DNA from: Acidobacteriota bacterium
Lineage (GTDB): Bacteria > Acidobacteriota > Terriglobia > Terriglobales > Acidobacteriaceae
Length of the DNA stretch: 32,414 bases
Direction: 5' to 3'
Assembly: GCA_021800255.1 (NCBI GenBank)
Contig: JAJYZC010000043.1
Span: 1-32,414 of the forward strand
The notes beneath the pieces are model-generated. The model was not told the DNA's origin, ran no database searches, and worked only from the letters and a program-made list of their open reading frames with translations. The position numbers and the translations under genes were made by a program. Shown here piece by piece: positions 1 through 7,274 of this stretch. Positions within the stretch are counted from its first letter, which is position 1; the number at the start of each line of letters is the position of its first letter.

Positions 1-67
1 AATGCTCCCGCGTTCGCTCCACACGCGGGTCTTTCATCTCGGCAAAGTACTTCAGGGGACTCTCCAT
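1..67 (-). CDS. ISAs1-family transposase, N-terminal fragment (cut by window edge)
   Basis: Reading leftward from an ATG at 67, the first 22 codons give MESPLKYFAEMKDPRVERTR followed by EH. The 'F-E-M-K-D-P-R-V-E-R-T' stretch is typical of the N-terminal domain of ISAs1 (H-repeat-associated) DDE transposases, where 'FxxixDpRxxrtrxHxL' precedes the catalytic domain. The rest lies outside the window, so I cannot tell whether the element is intact. A possible terminal inverted repeat lies 40 bp upstream (106-127). Family assignment rests on this short motif only. Confidence 0.6.
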   Translation of the reverse strand, partial: MESPLKYFAEMKDPRVERTREH

Positions 68-105
68 GTCCCCATCTCAACCTCTCTATCCCGCTCTGCA
101 TATAG

Positions 106-127
106 CGTTTAAGATGCGTTTGCCCTG
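106..127. repeat. Putative terminal inverted repeat of the ISAs1-like element
   Basis: Read leftward, this begins CAGGGCAAACGCATCTTAAA just upstream of the transposase start. ISAs1 elements usually carry imperfect terminal repeats of about this size that begin with a CAGGG-like end, and a short leader before the transposase ATG is normal. The other end is outside the window, so the match cannot be checked here. Confidence 0.35.
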
Positions 128-384
128 TCCTCGGTGAGGAATGAGAGGGTGCTACGCGGCGTTTTCTTCCACCCCTGCGGGCAGAAAATCGCTCGCTGCT
201 GGCCCGGTTGAGGTGAACTCCACGCAGAGGCTGCGCTCCACTCTACACCAAACGGAGAACCGCTTGACAGCATTTAAGAAATAGCGCATCGCTGTTAAGA
301 TTGGGCGCGGCCTCGGCTCCTCAAGGCTTCGGCTGCTCAAGATTTGCCCGATTGGTTTGTGGCGTTCAGGTTCCCGCGCAGCAG
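128..384. other. Intergenic stretch, nothing recognised
   Basis: Between the IS end and the small zinc-ribbon gene I see no convincing gene. Open frames on both strands here lack recognisable motifs or ribosome binding sites. Confidence 0.4.
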
Positions 385-606
385 TCAGTGGCTTGATTCG
401 GCCTTTCGGCGCGGCGAGCCTTTTCCGTGACGCAGGCGCGCCTCCCGCCTCATGCGCAAAACCTGGGGCGCGGAGGCGTAGTCCCTCCGGCGGCAGATGC
501 GGCAACGCACGGGAAGCCGTAGAAACAGCATCGGGATAACATCTTCGAAACGAAGATGGGCGGGACGAACATCAGACGACCCGCACATTCGGCATTGAAT
601 AGCCAA
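385..606 (-). CDS. Small zinc-ribbon protein (73 aa)
   Basis: A 73-codon frame starting at TTG 606 is preceded by a strong Shine-Dalgarno (GGGAGGAG, four bases from the start), which is why I choose this non-ATG start over the longer open frame. The protein has CRMCGSSDVR near its N-terminus, then a hydrophobic patch (VIPMLFLRLPVRCRICRRR) with a second CxxC, and a basic tail. Two CxxC pairs about 30 residues apart suggest a zinc ribbon; short proteins of this type are common in Acidobacteria. No function can be assigned. It sits beside IS remnants and a palindromic repeat, so it may be a relic, but the RBS and intact Cys pairs argue that it is a real gene. Confidence 0.55.
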   Translation of the reverse strand: MAIQCRMCGSSDVRPAHLRFEDVIPMLFLRLPVRCRICRRRDYASAPQVLRMRREARLRHGKGSPRRKAESSH

Positions 607-697
607 TGTTCTCCTCCCGCTGCGATAAGAGCAGAGCCAGTTAGATAACCATAGCAGAGGAATGCTCCTGCCGGATGAATTTATTAAGAAATCAATA

Positions 698-727
698 AAA
701 ATAAATCGATAAATCAGATAACTGCAA
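698..727 (-). promoter_or_regulatory. Candidate sigma-70 promoter for the zinc-ribbon gene
   Basis: In an unusually AT-rich stretch (about 670-735), the minus strand reads TTGCAG, 18 bp, TATTTT, which would give a leader of about 85 nt before the TTG start at 606. The match is modest. The rest of 607-791 shows nothing else. Confidence 0.25.
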
Positions 728-791
728 GAAACGATTTTCCCAGGATAAAGCAGGAAACCTCTATCCGGCAGTTGAACCGTTGATTTGGCGC

Positions 792-909
792 TATAGCAGC
801 TTTGGAAAAGGTGTAGAGCGGAACCGCTCCTGCTGAGTGGATATTCCTCCAAGAAAAATCCACTTTCTCGGCTCTCAATCGTTCCCAGTATCTCTGAAAA
901 ATGCCGTAA
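792..909 (+). repeat. MITE-like palindromic repeat, copy A
   Basis: About 118 bp, starting TATAGCAGCTTTGG and ending AAAATGCCGTAA. It shares most of its sequence with copies at 24221-24335 (same orientation) and 27125-27240 (opposite orientation): shared blocks are GGTGTAGA, GAACCGC, CTGAGTGGAT, AAGAAAAATCCACTTTC and GGCTCTCAATCGTTCCCAGT. The central hairpin is imperfect here: AGTGGAT and ATCCACT still pair, but the loop side has diverged. There is no coding capacity. Confidence 0.8.
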
Positions 910-1025
910 CCGCCAGACGGAAAGTATCTTGTTGCGCAGGAGGTCATCACCCGATGGGGGAAGGCAGAGGGAGCGAAGAGCGCGGTAGGATTGTGGACCC
1001 GGAGCCGGAGGCGGCTTTGGAGCCG

Positions 1026-1130
1026 ATGACGGTTCTGACGCCGGGCGGACGCATTGAGGTCCACTGGGAACCGGAGGCTGCGGCGACGGGGCAGCCGCAG
1101 TGGGTGTTTTTCGCTGAGTTTCTAAAACCG
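1026..1130 (+). pseudogene. Possible decayed transposase N-terminal fragment
   Basis: The frame reads MTVLTPGGRIEVHWEPEAAA, then a Q/W-rich step and VFFAEFLK. This resembles the N-terminus of IS1380/IS4-type transposases, which often begin with a 'V-x-W-D/E-x-x-A-A-x-T-P-x-G-Q-L-x-F-F-x-E-F-L' pattern. After FLKPP the similarity ends, the frame becomes low-complexity, and it stops at 1202 inside the neighbouring gene on the other strand. I read it as a degraded remnant; the match is from memory of the motif and could be chance. Confidence 0.3.
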
Positions 1131-1132
1131 CC

Positions 1133-1372
1133 TCAGGGCCTGGCAGGCGGCGGGCAACAACTCCTTTGGAGTTGGACCGGCGGGCACGGAACAGACCCGT
1201 AGGAGCAGAATACGCAGCAATCGCCCGGCTTGGGGCGCAGCAACGCTTTGCATTGACTGCACTCGTAATAGAACTGGCAAGCGCCGGTGGGCATGGTTTC
1301 AAGTTTGGCAAAACCGCAGCGCGGGCAGGTCAAAACCGACTCAAGAACGACAGGGTTCATCCTCTTCACCAT
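1133..1372 (-). CDS. GDCCVxC domain protein (79 aa)
   Basis: This small protein carries the diagnostic block GDCCVFCSYGSVPCPP (residues 50-65), preceded by a CPRC pair (16-19) and Cys residues at 32, 38 and 41, with the conserved METMP-like and CQFYYEC segments. This is the GDCCVxC family, annotated as 'domain-containing (seleno)protein' because some members use selenocysteine; here all positions are Cys codons. A metal-binding or redox role is likely from the Cys density, but the function is unknown. The start is uncertain: ATG 1372 or ATG 1360 both fit, and the frame stays open to a GTG at 1405. It lies just downstream of rnj on the same strand and could be cotranscribed with it. Confidence 0.8.
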   Translation of the reverse strand: MVKRMNPVVLESVLTCPRCGFAKLETMPTGACQFYYECSQCKALLRPKPGDCCVFCSYGSVPCPPVQLQRSCCPPPARP

Positions 1373-1429
1373 CACGGATTCCCATTTTGTCACACACGCT
1401 TGCACGAACGGGAGCCGGCGCCAAGGGAA

Positions 1430-3085
1430 TCAAATCTCCAGGATCACAGGCATAATCATGGGCCGGCGGCCGGTGGTCTTCTGGATCAGGCGCTTCAGCT
1501 CCACGCGCACTTTTTCGTTGACCATGCCGTAGTCGGATTTCTGCTCGCTGTTCAGGCTGTCGAGGGTCTTGAGCACGGCTTCGCGGGCCTGGTCGGTGAT
1601 GTCGGCGCCCCCGAAACCGCGCATGACGACCTCCGGCGTGCGCTCCAGCTTGCCGGTGCGCTTGTTGATGGCCAGCACGGCCAGCACGATGCCGTCTTCA
1701 GATAGGATGCGCCGGTCGCGGATGACCAGATCCTCAACGACGTCGGTGGTCGAGCCGGAGTCGATGAGAATGCGGCCCGCGGTTACCTTGTCGCGCTTGC
1801 GCGCGTTGTCCTTGTCCAGCTCCAGCACGTCGCCGTCTTCAATGACGATGGCGTGTTCGACGGCGCCGGTTTCCATGGCCACCTGCGCGTGCTTGCGCAG
1901 GAAGCGGTAGTCGCCGTGGACGGGAACGAAAAACTTGGGGCGCACCAGGTTGATGAGCAGGCGCATCTCCTCCTGGCTGCCGTGGCCGCTGACGTGAATC
2001 AGGCCGTTGGAGCCGTCGTCGTAGATCACGTTGGCCTCGCGGCGGTTGAGGTGGTCGATGACGCGGAAGATGCTCTTTTCGTTGCCTGGAATGATGCGCG
2101 AACTGAGCACCACGGTATCGCCGGCCTCGATGTGCGCGTGTTTGTGGTTGTCCACCGCGGCGCGGCTCAGGGCGCTCATGGGTTCACCCTGCGTGCCGCT
2201 GATGAGCACCATCAATTCCTCGGGGGCGTAGTCGCGCATCTGGCCGGGCTGGATGACGAGTCCCGGAGGAATGTCGATGTAACCCAGGTCTTCGGCGATC
2301 TCCGTGCTTTCCATCATGGAGCGGCCCACGATGGCCACCTTGCGGCCGTGCGTCCGCGCCAGTTCGAGGGCGATGCGGATGCGGTAAACGGACGAAGAAA
2401 AGCAACTGAAGAAGAGCTTCTTCTTGGTCTGCGCAATGATCTCGTCCAAGCGCGGCCGCACCGCTGATTCGCTGGGGGTGTAGCCGTGGCGCTCTACGTT
2501 GGTCGAGTCCTGCAGAAGCGCCAGCACGCCGCGCTTGCCGTACTCGGCAAAGGCGTGCAGGTCAAAGGGCTTGCCGTCGAGCGGGGAAAGGTCGATCTTG
2601 AAATCGCCGGTGTGGATGACCACGCCGACGGGCGTCTCGATGGCCAGGGCCACGCAATCCACCAGCGAGTGGGTGACGCGGATGGGATCGATTGTGAACG
2701 GCCCGAGGGTGAACTTTTCCCGGGGCGCGATCTCGATGAGCTCGGTTTCGTCGAGCAGCTCGTGCTCTTCGAGCTTGCCTTCGACATAGGCCAGCGTGAA
2801 CTCGGTGGCGTAGACCGGGACCTTAAGCTCGTTGAGAATCCAGGGCAGGCCGCCGATATGGTCCTCGTGGCCGTGGGTGAGGATGATGGCGCGCACGTGC
2901 TGTTTGTTCTCGACGAGGTAGGAGATGTCGGGAACCACAATATCCACGCCCAGCAGCTCCGACTCCGGGAACATCAGCCCTGCGTCGATGACGATGATGT
3001 CGTCTTCCCAGCGCAAGGCGAGGCAGTTCATGCCGAACTCGCCCAACCCTCCCAAGGGAATGATTTGCAGTTTTTTTGTATGCAT
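1430..3085 (-). CDS. rnj: Ribonuclease J
   Basis: A 551-residue metallo-beta-lactamase/beta-CASP ribonuclease, the usual length for bacterial RNase J. It cuts and trims mRNA and rRNA precursors with both endonuclease and 5'-3' exonuclease activity in the cytoplasm. The zinc-binding motif HGHEDH is at residues 71-76 after IILT; further signature segments are 'HTGDFKID', 'DSTNVER', the beta-CASP 'SCFSSSVYRIRIALELA' block, 'SGTQGEPMSAL' and the late 'VSGHGSQEEMRLLI' and 'PVHGDYRFL' histidine motifs. The C-terminal domain ends 'KTTGRRPMIMPVILEI'. It starts at ATG 3085 with only a weak ribosome binding site. It lies downstream of rmlD (115-bp gap) in a leftward cluster. Confidence 0.96.
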   Translation of the reverse strand: MHTKKLQIIPLGGLGEFGMNCLALRWEDDIIVIDAGLMFPESELLGVDIVVPDISYLVENKQHVRAIILTHGHEDHIGGLPWILNELKVPVYATEFTLAYVEGKLEEHELLDETELIEIAPREKFTLGPFTIDPIRVTHSLVDCVALAIETPVGVVIHTGDFKIDLSPLDGKPFDLHAFAEYGKRGVLALLQDSTNVERHGYTPSESAVRPRLDEIIAQTKKKLFFSCFSSSVYRIRIALELARTHGRKVAIVGRSMMESTEIAEDLGYIDIPPGLVIQPGQMRDYAPEELMVLISGTQGEPMSALSRAAVDNHKHAHIEAGDTVVLSSRIIPGNEKSIFRVIDHLNRREANVIYDDGSNGLIHVSGHGSQEEMRLLINLVRPKFFVPVHGDYRFLRKHAQVAMETGAVEHAIVIEDGDVLELDKDNARKRDKVTAGRILIDSGSTTDVVEDLVIRDRRILSEDGIVLAVLAINKRTGKLERTPEVVMRGFGGADITDQAREAVLKTLDSLNSEQKSDYGMVNEKVRVELKRLIQKTTGRRPMIMPVILEI

Positions 3086-3200
3086 CGGTCAACTCTGATG
3101 CTAACACTCGCTGGGTTGGGAGGACGGCAATTCCTGGTTGCGGGCGCGGTTGGCAGCGCCTCAGCCTGGCGCGCTCTTTGCGATCAGGGCGGGAGACCGC

Positions 3201-4142
3201 TCAGGAGGTTGCGGCGAGGGCCTGCAGAACCTCTTCGAGCGCGGATTGCCAGGGAGCAAGATGGACGGCGAAGCGGGCGTGCAGCTTGTTGTTGGAGAGG
3301 ACGGAGTTGTGGGGGCGCGCGGCGGGAGTGGGATAGTTCTCGCTGGCGATGGGAATGAGCGGGGGCGGTTTGATGCTGAGCAGCGCCGAGGCGCGGGCAA
3401 AGATGGCTTGGGCGAAACCGAACCAGGAGACGGCGCCGGCGCAGGTCATGTGATAGAGGCCGCGCCACTCCTGCGGGGCGCCGAACTGGCTGGCCAGGAC
3501 GCCGCTGACGATGGCGCGCGTGGCGCGGGCGATCTCCATCGAAGTGGTAGGCGCGCCGGTTTGATTGTCCACGATGGAGAGGCTGGTGCGTTCGCGGGCC
3601 AGGCGCAGCATGGTGAGCAGAAAGTTGCGGCCATGAGGGCCGTAGACCCAACTGGTGCGGAAGATAAGAACTCTGCCGCCGATCTTTTCGACGGCCTGCT
3701 CGCCGGCCAGCTTGGAGGCGCCGTAGACATTGAGAGGGTTGGGCGCATCGGTTTCGACCCACGGCCCCGGTTTACGGCCGTCGAAGACGTAATCGGTGGA
3801 GTAATGGACGAACAGAGCGCCGCAGCGTAGGCACTCTTCGGCGAGGATGCGGGGCGCTTCGGCATTGATGGCGTGGGCGAGCTCCGGCTCCGATTCGGCG
3901 CGATCGACGGCCGTGTAGGCGGCGGCGTTGAGCAGGACGTTGGGCTGGACGCTGCGAACGAGAGCGCGAAGCTGATCGGGAGCGGCGAGATCGGCGGTCG
4001 CGCGCGCGGCGGCGGTGACGGTGCCGAAGCCGGCGAAGTTGTGCGCCAGCTCGCGGCCGAGCTGGCCGGCGGCGCCGAGGATGAGAATGCGCAGGCTTCC
4101 CGGCGAATTTCCGGCCAGGTTTTTGGGGCGGCGTTCGCTCAT
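3201..4142 (-). CDS. rmlD: dTDP-4-dehydrorhamnose reductase
   Basis: RmlD reduces dTDP-4-dehydrorhamnose to dTDP-L-rhamnose, the last step of the rhamnose donor pathway for surface polysaccharides. It is a short-chain dehydrogenase/extended SDR fold: the Rossmann motif GAAGQLG is at residues 23-29, followed by 'LLNAAAYTAVDRAE', 'HYSTDYVFDG' and the catalytic 'YGASKLAGE' (YxxxK), then 'RTSWVYGPHGRNF' and 'QTGAPT', all typical of RmlD. I place the start at ATG 4142 (313 aa) because CCGGAG lies just upstream and the extra N-terminal residues of the longer frame have no family match. No other rml genes are in the window, so rmlABC must be elsewhere. Confidence 0.93.
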   Translation of the reverse strand: MSERRPKNLAGNSPGSLRILILGAAGQLGRELAHNFAGFGTVTAAARATADLAAPDQLRALVRSVQPNVLLNAAAYTAVDRAESEPELAHAINAEAPRILAEECLRCGALFVHYSTDYVFDGRKPGPWVETDAPNPLNVYGASKLAGEQAVEKIGGRVLIFRTSWVYGPHGRNFLLTMLRLARERTSLSIVDNQTGAPTTSMEIARATRAIVSGVLASQFGAPQEWRGLYHMTCAGAVSWFGFAQAIFARASALLSIKPPPLIPIASENYPTPAARPHNSVLSNNKLHARFAVHLAPWQSALEEVLQALAATS

Positions 4143-4219
4143 TCCAGTGCTCCGGAGATTGTGCAGGCGCTCGCAGGTCCTGAGGCGCTCGCACTGCCCC
4201 AGGAATAAGCGCATGGCGT

Positions 4220-6211
4220 TTACCCGCGCCGTTTCCCGTTCCAGGGTTTGCCCGAAGGGCGAGGTCCGCTGCGCCGCGCTGCGGTTCCGCGATTGCCTTG
4301 GCCGCGAAACGCCGGTGCGGAGCCCTCCCGCCGGCCTGAAGGTTGATTTGCCGTCTGCTTCCAGCCTGGTTGCGGTTTGCCGGCCCGGCTCTTGCCCGAT
4401 CCCTTGCCGAATGGCTTCGCTGGAGGCTGGCCGTAAGGCTTCGCGGGCCGCGCCGGCCGCTCGAAGTTACGCGCAAAACCACGTTCTGGGCCGCGTTCTG
4501 GGCCACGACCGGAGCCGCGTGCGGGACCGCGAGGATGGAAGGCTTTGCGCGGCGACTCCTCCAGACCGGCGTCTTGGTCCACTGGCCGCGGACGGCCCGC
4601 AAATCTGCGCTGCTCGAAGCGCGCTCGCGGCTCTGGGCCAAACTCCGGCTGATCGCGGAAGGGCCGCCGCTCTTGCGGCCTCGCGCCAAAGCGTCCGGGC
4701 TTTCCGGCTGGGCGTTCGTTTTCCGGCCCACGGGCTCCAGGTCGCGGCCCAAACCGCCCGCCCCGCGGCTTCCATGCGTCCCGCTCGCGCGGAGCGGGCT
4801 TCATCGGACGCTGTTTTCCCTCGCGCGCGGGCGGTTGCTGGGCGAACCGCTGCCGGGCCGCGTAGCCGGATTCATGGGGCGGAAATTTCGCCGGCTTTGG
4901 CCTCCGCGCTCCTATGCCGGCGGCGCGAGCGCCGGTCTCCATGCGCAGCCGAGGCGTAAACTTTCCCTCGGCCATGAGGCGCAGCGCAGCCACCTCCTCC
5001 GCCGTCAGTTCGCGGAACTCGCCCGGACCGAGGTCCAGCGTCAACGGTCCGTAGCCCACGCGGCGAATCTTCTCCACAAAATGCCCGATGGCGGCGAACA
5101 TCTTGCGCAACTCGCGATTGCGGCCTTCGATGAGCACGACTTCATACCACGGATTGCCGCCCTCGCGGATCTGCCGGATGCGCGCCGGCGCGGTGCGCAC
5201 TTTCGGCGAGCCCGCTGGACCGCGCTCGATGGCTACGCCTCCGCGCAGACGGTTGAGTTCTTCCTCGCTGGGACGGCCGGCGACCTTGACGAGGTAGGTT
5301 TTTTCCACGCCGGAGCCGGCCTTGCTCAACCGATTGGCCAGCTCGCCGTCGTTGGTTATCAGGATCAATCCTTCGCTCTGATAATCGAGCCGCCCGACGG
5401 GATAGAGCCGCTCGCGCATCTTGGCGAAGAACTCCATCACCGTGGGCCGGCCCTGGGGATCGCTGACCGTGGTCACGTAGCCTTTGGGCTTGTTGAGCAG
5501 AAAGTAGCGATGGCGCTCGGCTCCATGGAGCAGCTTGCCGTCCACGCGGATGTGATCGCGTGTGGGATCGGCCTTGGATCCCAGTTGTGTGACTACCTGG
5601 CCGTTCACCATCACCTGGCCGGCTACGATCATCTCCTCGGCGCGGCGGCGGCTGGCCACCCCGGCCTGCGAGAGGATTTTCTGCAGGCGCTCGAGCTTGG
5701 CCGCGGGCTGCGGTCCTTCGCCCGTCCCTGCCTCATCCTCGTCCGCTTGAGAGCCGTTTCCAGCACTCGGTTCCGCTTCCAAATGGGCGCCCGCCGCCGG
5801 CTCCGCTTCGGCGCTTGCGCCTGAGGATTCGGAAGCGGATTCCAGGGTTCCGCCCACGGCCTCGACCTCTGTTTCGGCCCGGTAAGCGGCCATCCCGGCG
5901 TCTGATCCCGGAGCCAGAGGCTCGCCGGCCGCTAACCGGGCCTCGCCGCTGCTCACCGCGCCGATGGGATCGATCAATGAATCGCCGGTCCCATAGCCCT
6001 TGGCGGGCTTGGCAGCTTGCTTGGCCTGCGGCTTTCCCGCCTTTGTTGCGGGGGTCTTTATCTTGGTCTTGCTGGCCGGAGAGATCTTCTTCGCGCTGGG
6101 AGCTTTGCTCTTTGCGCTTGCGGTCTTCGCTTTGACTGCGGACTTTCCGGCCTTGGGCCCAGCTTTTGCCCGGTCCGGCTTCTTGCCCGATGCTTGCGTT
6201 TCACTGCTCAT
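4220..6211 (-). CDS. rluB: 23S rRNA pseudouridine synthase, RluB/RsuA family, with long low-complexity tails
   Basis: The middle is a standard RsuA/RluB/RluE-type pseudouridine synthase: an S4 RNA-binding domain (about residues 173-235, 'QKILSQAGVASRRRAEEMI'), then the catalytic domain with 'LNKPKGYVTTVSDPQGRPTV' and the active-site motif GRLDYQSEGLILITNDG, whose Asp is near residue 276. It isomerises a uridine in large-subunit rRNA. Odd features are a roughly 170-residue Lys/Ala then Glu/Ala-rich N-terminal tail and a roughly 240-residue Arg/Pro/Gly-rich C-terminal tail; the family core is only about 250 residues. I prefer ATG 6211 (663 aa), 22 bp after the scpB stop, over a TTG at 6244 that would overlap scpB. 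The scpB-rluB pairing is common in bacteria. Confidence 0.92.
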   Translation of the reverse strand: MSSETQASGKKPDRAKAGPKAGKSAVKAKTASAKSKAPSAKKISPASKTKIKTPATKAGKPQAKQAAKPAKGYGTGDSLIDPIGAVSSGEARLAAGEPLAPGSDAGMAAYRAETEVEAVGGTLESASESSGASAEAEPAAGAHLEAEPSAGNGSQADEDEAGTGEGPQPAAKLERLQKILSQAGVASRRRAEEMIVAGQVMVNGQVVTQLGSKADPTRDHIRVDGKLLHGAERHRYFLLNKPKGYVTTVSDPQGRPTVMEFFAKMRERLYPVGRLDYQSEGLILITNDGELANRLSKAGSGVEKTYLVKVAGRPSEEELNRLRGGVAIERGPAGSPKVRTAPARIRQIREGGNPWYEVVLIEGRNRELRKMFAAIGHFVEKIRRVGYGPLTLDLGPGEFRELTAEEVAALRLMAEGKFTPRLRMETGARAAGIGARRPKPAKFPPHESGYAARQRFAQQPPAREGKQRPMKPAPRERDAWKPRGGRFGPRPGARGPENERPAGKPGRFGARPQERRPFRDQPEFGPEPRARFEQRRFAGRPRPVDQDAGLEESPRKAFHPRGPARGSGRGPERGPERGFARNFERPARPAKPYGQPPAKPFGKGSGKSRAGKPQPGWKQTANQPSGRREGSAPAFRGQGNRGTAARRSGPRPSGKPWNGKRRG

Positions 6212-6233
6212 GGGGGATCGACTCCGTTTCCGC

Positions 6234-7217
6234 TTACTTGGCAACCGGAGGCGCGCCCGGCGCGGCCACAGAGGCGGCTGGCGCGGTTTCCGCCGCTTCG
6301 CCCGGCTCTTGTGCGAGGTTCGCTTCCACTGCGTCTGCTTCCGGCTCGCCGTCGTCCGGCTCGCTCAGTTCCAGGCTCAAATCCTGGCGTATCTCGCGTG
6401 CGGATTCGGCTTCGGCCTCAATCTCCGGCTCTTCAAGCTCGGCCGCCGCCAGCTTCTCGAACTCCTCCATCGAAGGCAGCTCAGAGACGTCTTTCAGCCC
6501 GAAGCGGAGCAGGAATTCGCGCGTAGTTTTATAAAGGATGGGCCGGCCGATCACCGGCTTGCGTCCGGCCGTGGCGATGAGCTTGCGCGCCAGCAGCGAG
6601 CCGAAGACCGCCGATGAATCCACGCCGCGAATCTCGTTCACTTCGGGTGCGGTGACGGGCTGCTTGTAGGCGATCACGGCCAGGGTTTCCAGCGCGGGCA
6701 GCGAGAGCTTGAGCGGGGGTTTGAGGCTCTTGACGAAGGCCCGCACCGCATCGTGGCACTCGGGCTTGGTGGCCATGCGGAAGCCGCCGGCGATCTCGCG
6801 AATCTCCACGCCGCGAGCGCCGGAGGCGTATTCGGCGATCAACTCGTCGAGGAGTGGGCGCAGGATGGCGCGCACTTCGCGGTCGCGCAGCCGGGCCTGG
6901 CGTTTGGCGTCAGCCTGGGCCGCTGCCGGGTCTGCTCCCTGCTCTGCCGCCGCGGCCGCCGGAGCCGGCTCAGCGGCTGCGGACGAAGCGGCTGCCGCGT
7001 CCGTTGCACCGTTCTCGAGCTCCCCGCTCAGCAGGGGCAAATCCTCATCGGGCGCCGCGGGCTCCGGGGCGTTTTGCTCAACCTCGGTGGCGCTTGCCGC
7101 ATCCTGCCCAGCCTTCAATGCCAGAGCCTCATCCGCAAAAAGGGCGGCAAGTTGGGCCAGCGTCACCGGCTCCTCAGCGGCATAGATCACGGCTTCCAGC
7201 TTTGCTTTCAGGCTCAT
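6234..7217 (-). CDS. scpB: Segregation and condensation protein B
   Basis: ScpB is the winged-helix kleisin-associated subunit of the SMC-ScpAB condensin, needed for chromosome compaction and segregation. Family motifs are 'LEAVIYAAEEPVT' at the start and 'LSLPALETLAVIAYKQPVTAPEVNEIRGVDSSAVFGSLLARKLI..GRKPVIGRPILYKTTREFLLRFGLKDVSELPSM'-like segments in the second half. The 327 residues exceed the usual 180-220: an Ala/Glu/Pro-rich insert (about residues 38-110) splits the first winged helix, and there is an acidic/Ala-rich C-terminal tail. No scpA is in the window. It is translated just before rluB. Confidence 0.94.
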   Translation of the reverse strand: MSLKAKLEAVIYAAEEPVTLAQLAALFADEALALKAGQDAASATEVEQNAPEPAAPDEDLPLLSGELENGATDAAAASSAAAEPAPAAAAAEQGADPAAAQADAKRQARLRDREVRAILRPLLDELIAEYASGARGVEIREIAGGFRMATKPECHDAVRAFVKSLKPPLKLSLPALETLAVIAYKQPVTAPEVNEIRGVDSSAVFGSLLARKLIATAGRKPVIGRPILYKTTREFLLRFGLKDVSELPSMEEFEKLAAAELEEPEIEAEAESAREIRQDLSLELSEPDDGEPEADAVEANLAQEPGEAAETAPAASVAAPGAPPVAK

Positions 7218-7274
7218 TTCTCTTAGAACTGACCTCTCATTCCATTATCAGGCACGGCGCTTCGGCGCGCGCCC

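Noticed and set aside
837..1202. 121-codon open frame on the + strand taken as a whole gene
   Set aside because: Its first part is repeat copy A and its end overlaps the GDCCVxC gene; only the middle resembles a transposase, so I list just that as a remnant.
4343..5824. 493-codon open frame on the + strand
   Set aside because: Antisense to the rluB gene; composition is Arg/Ala/Pro-rich with no family pattern.
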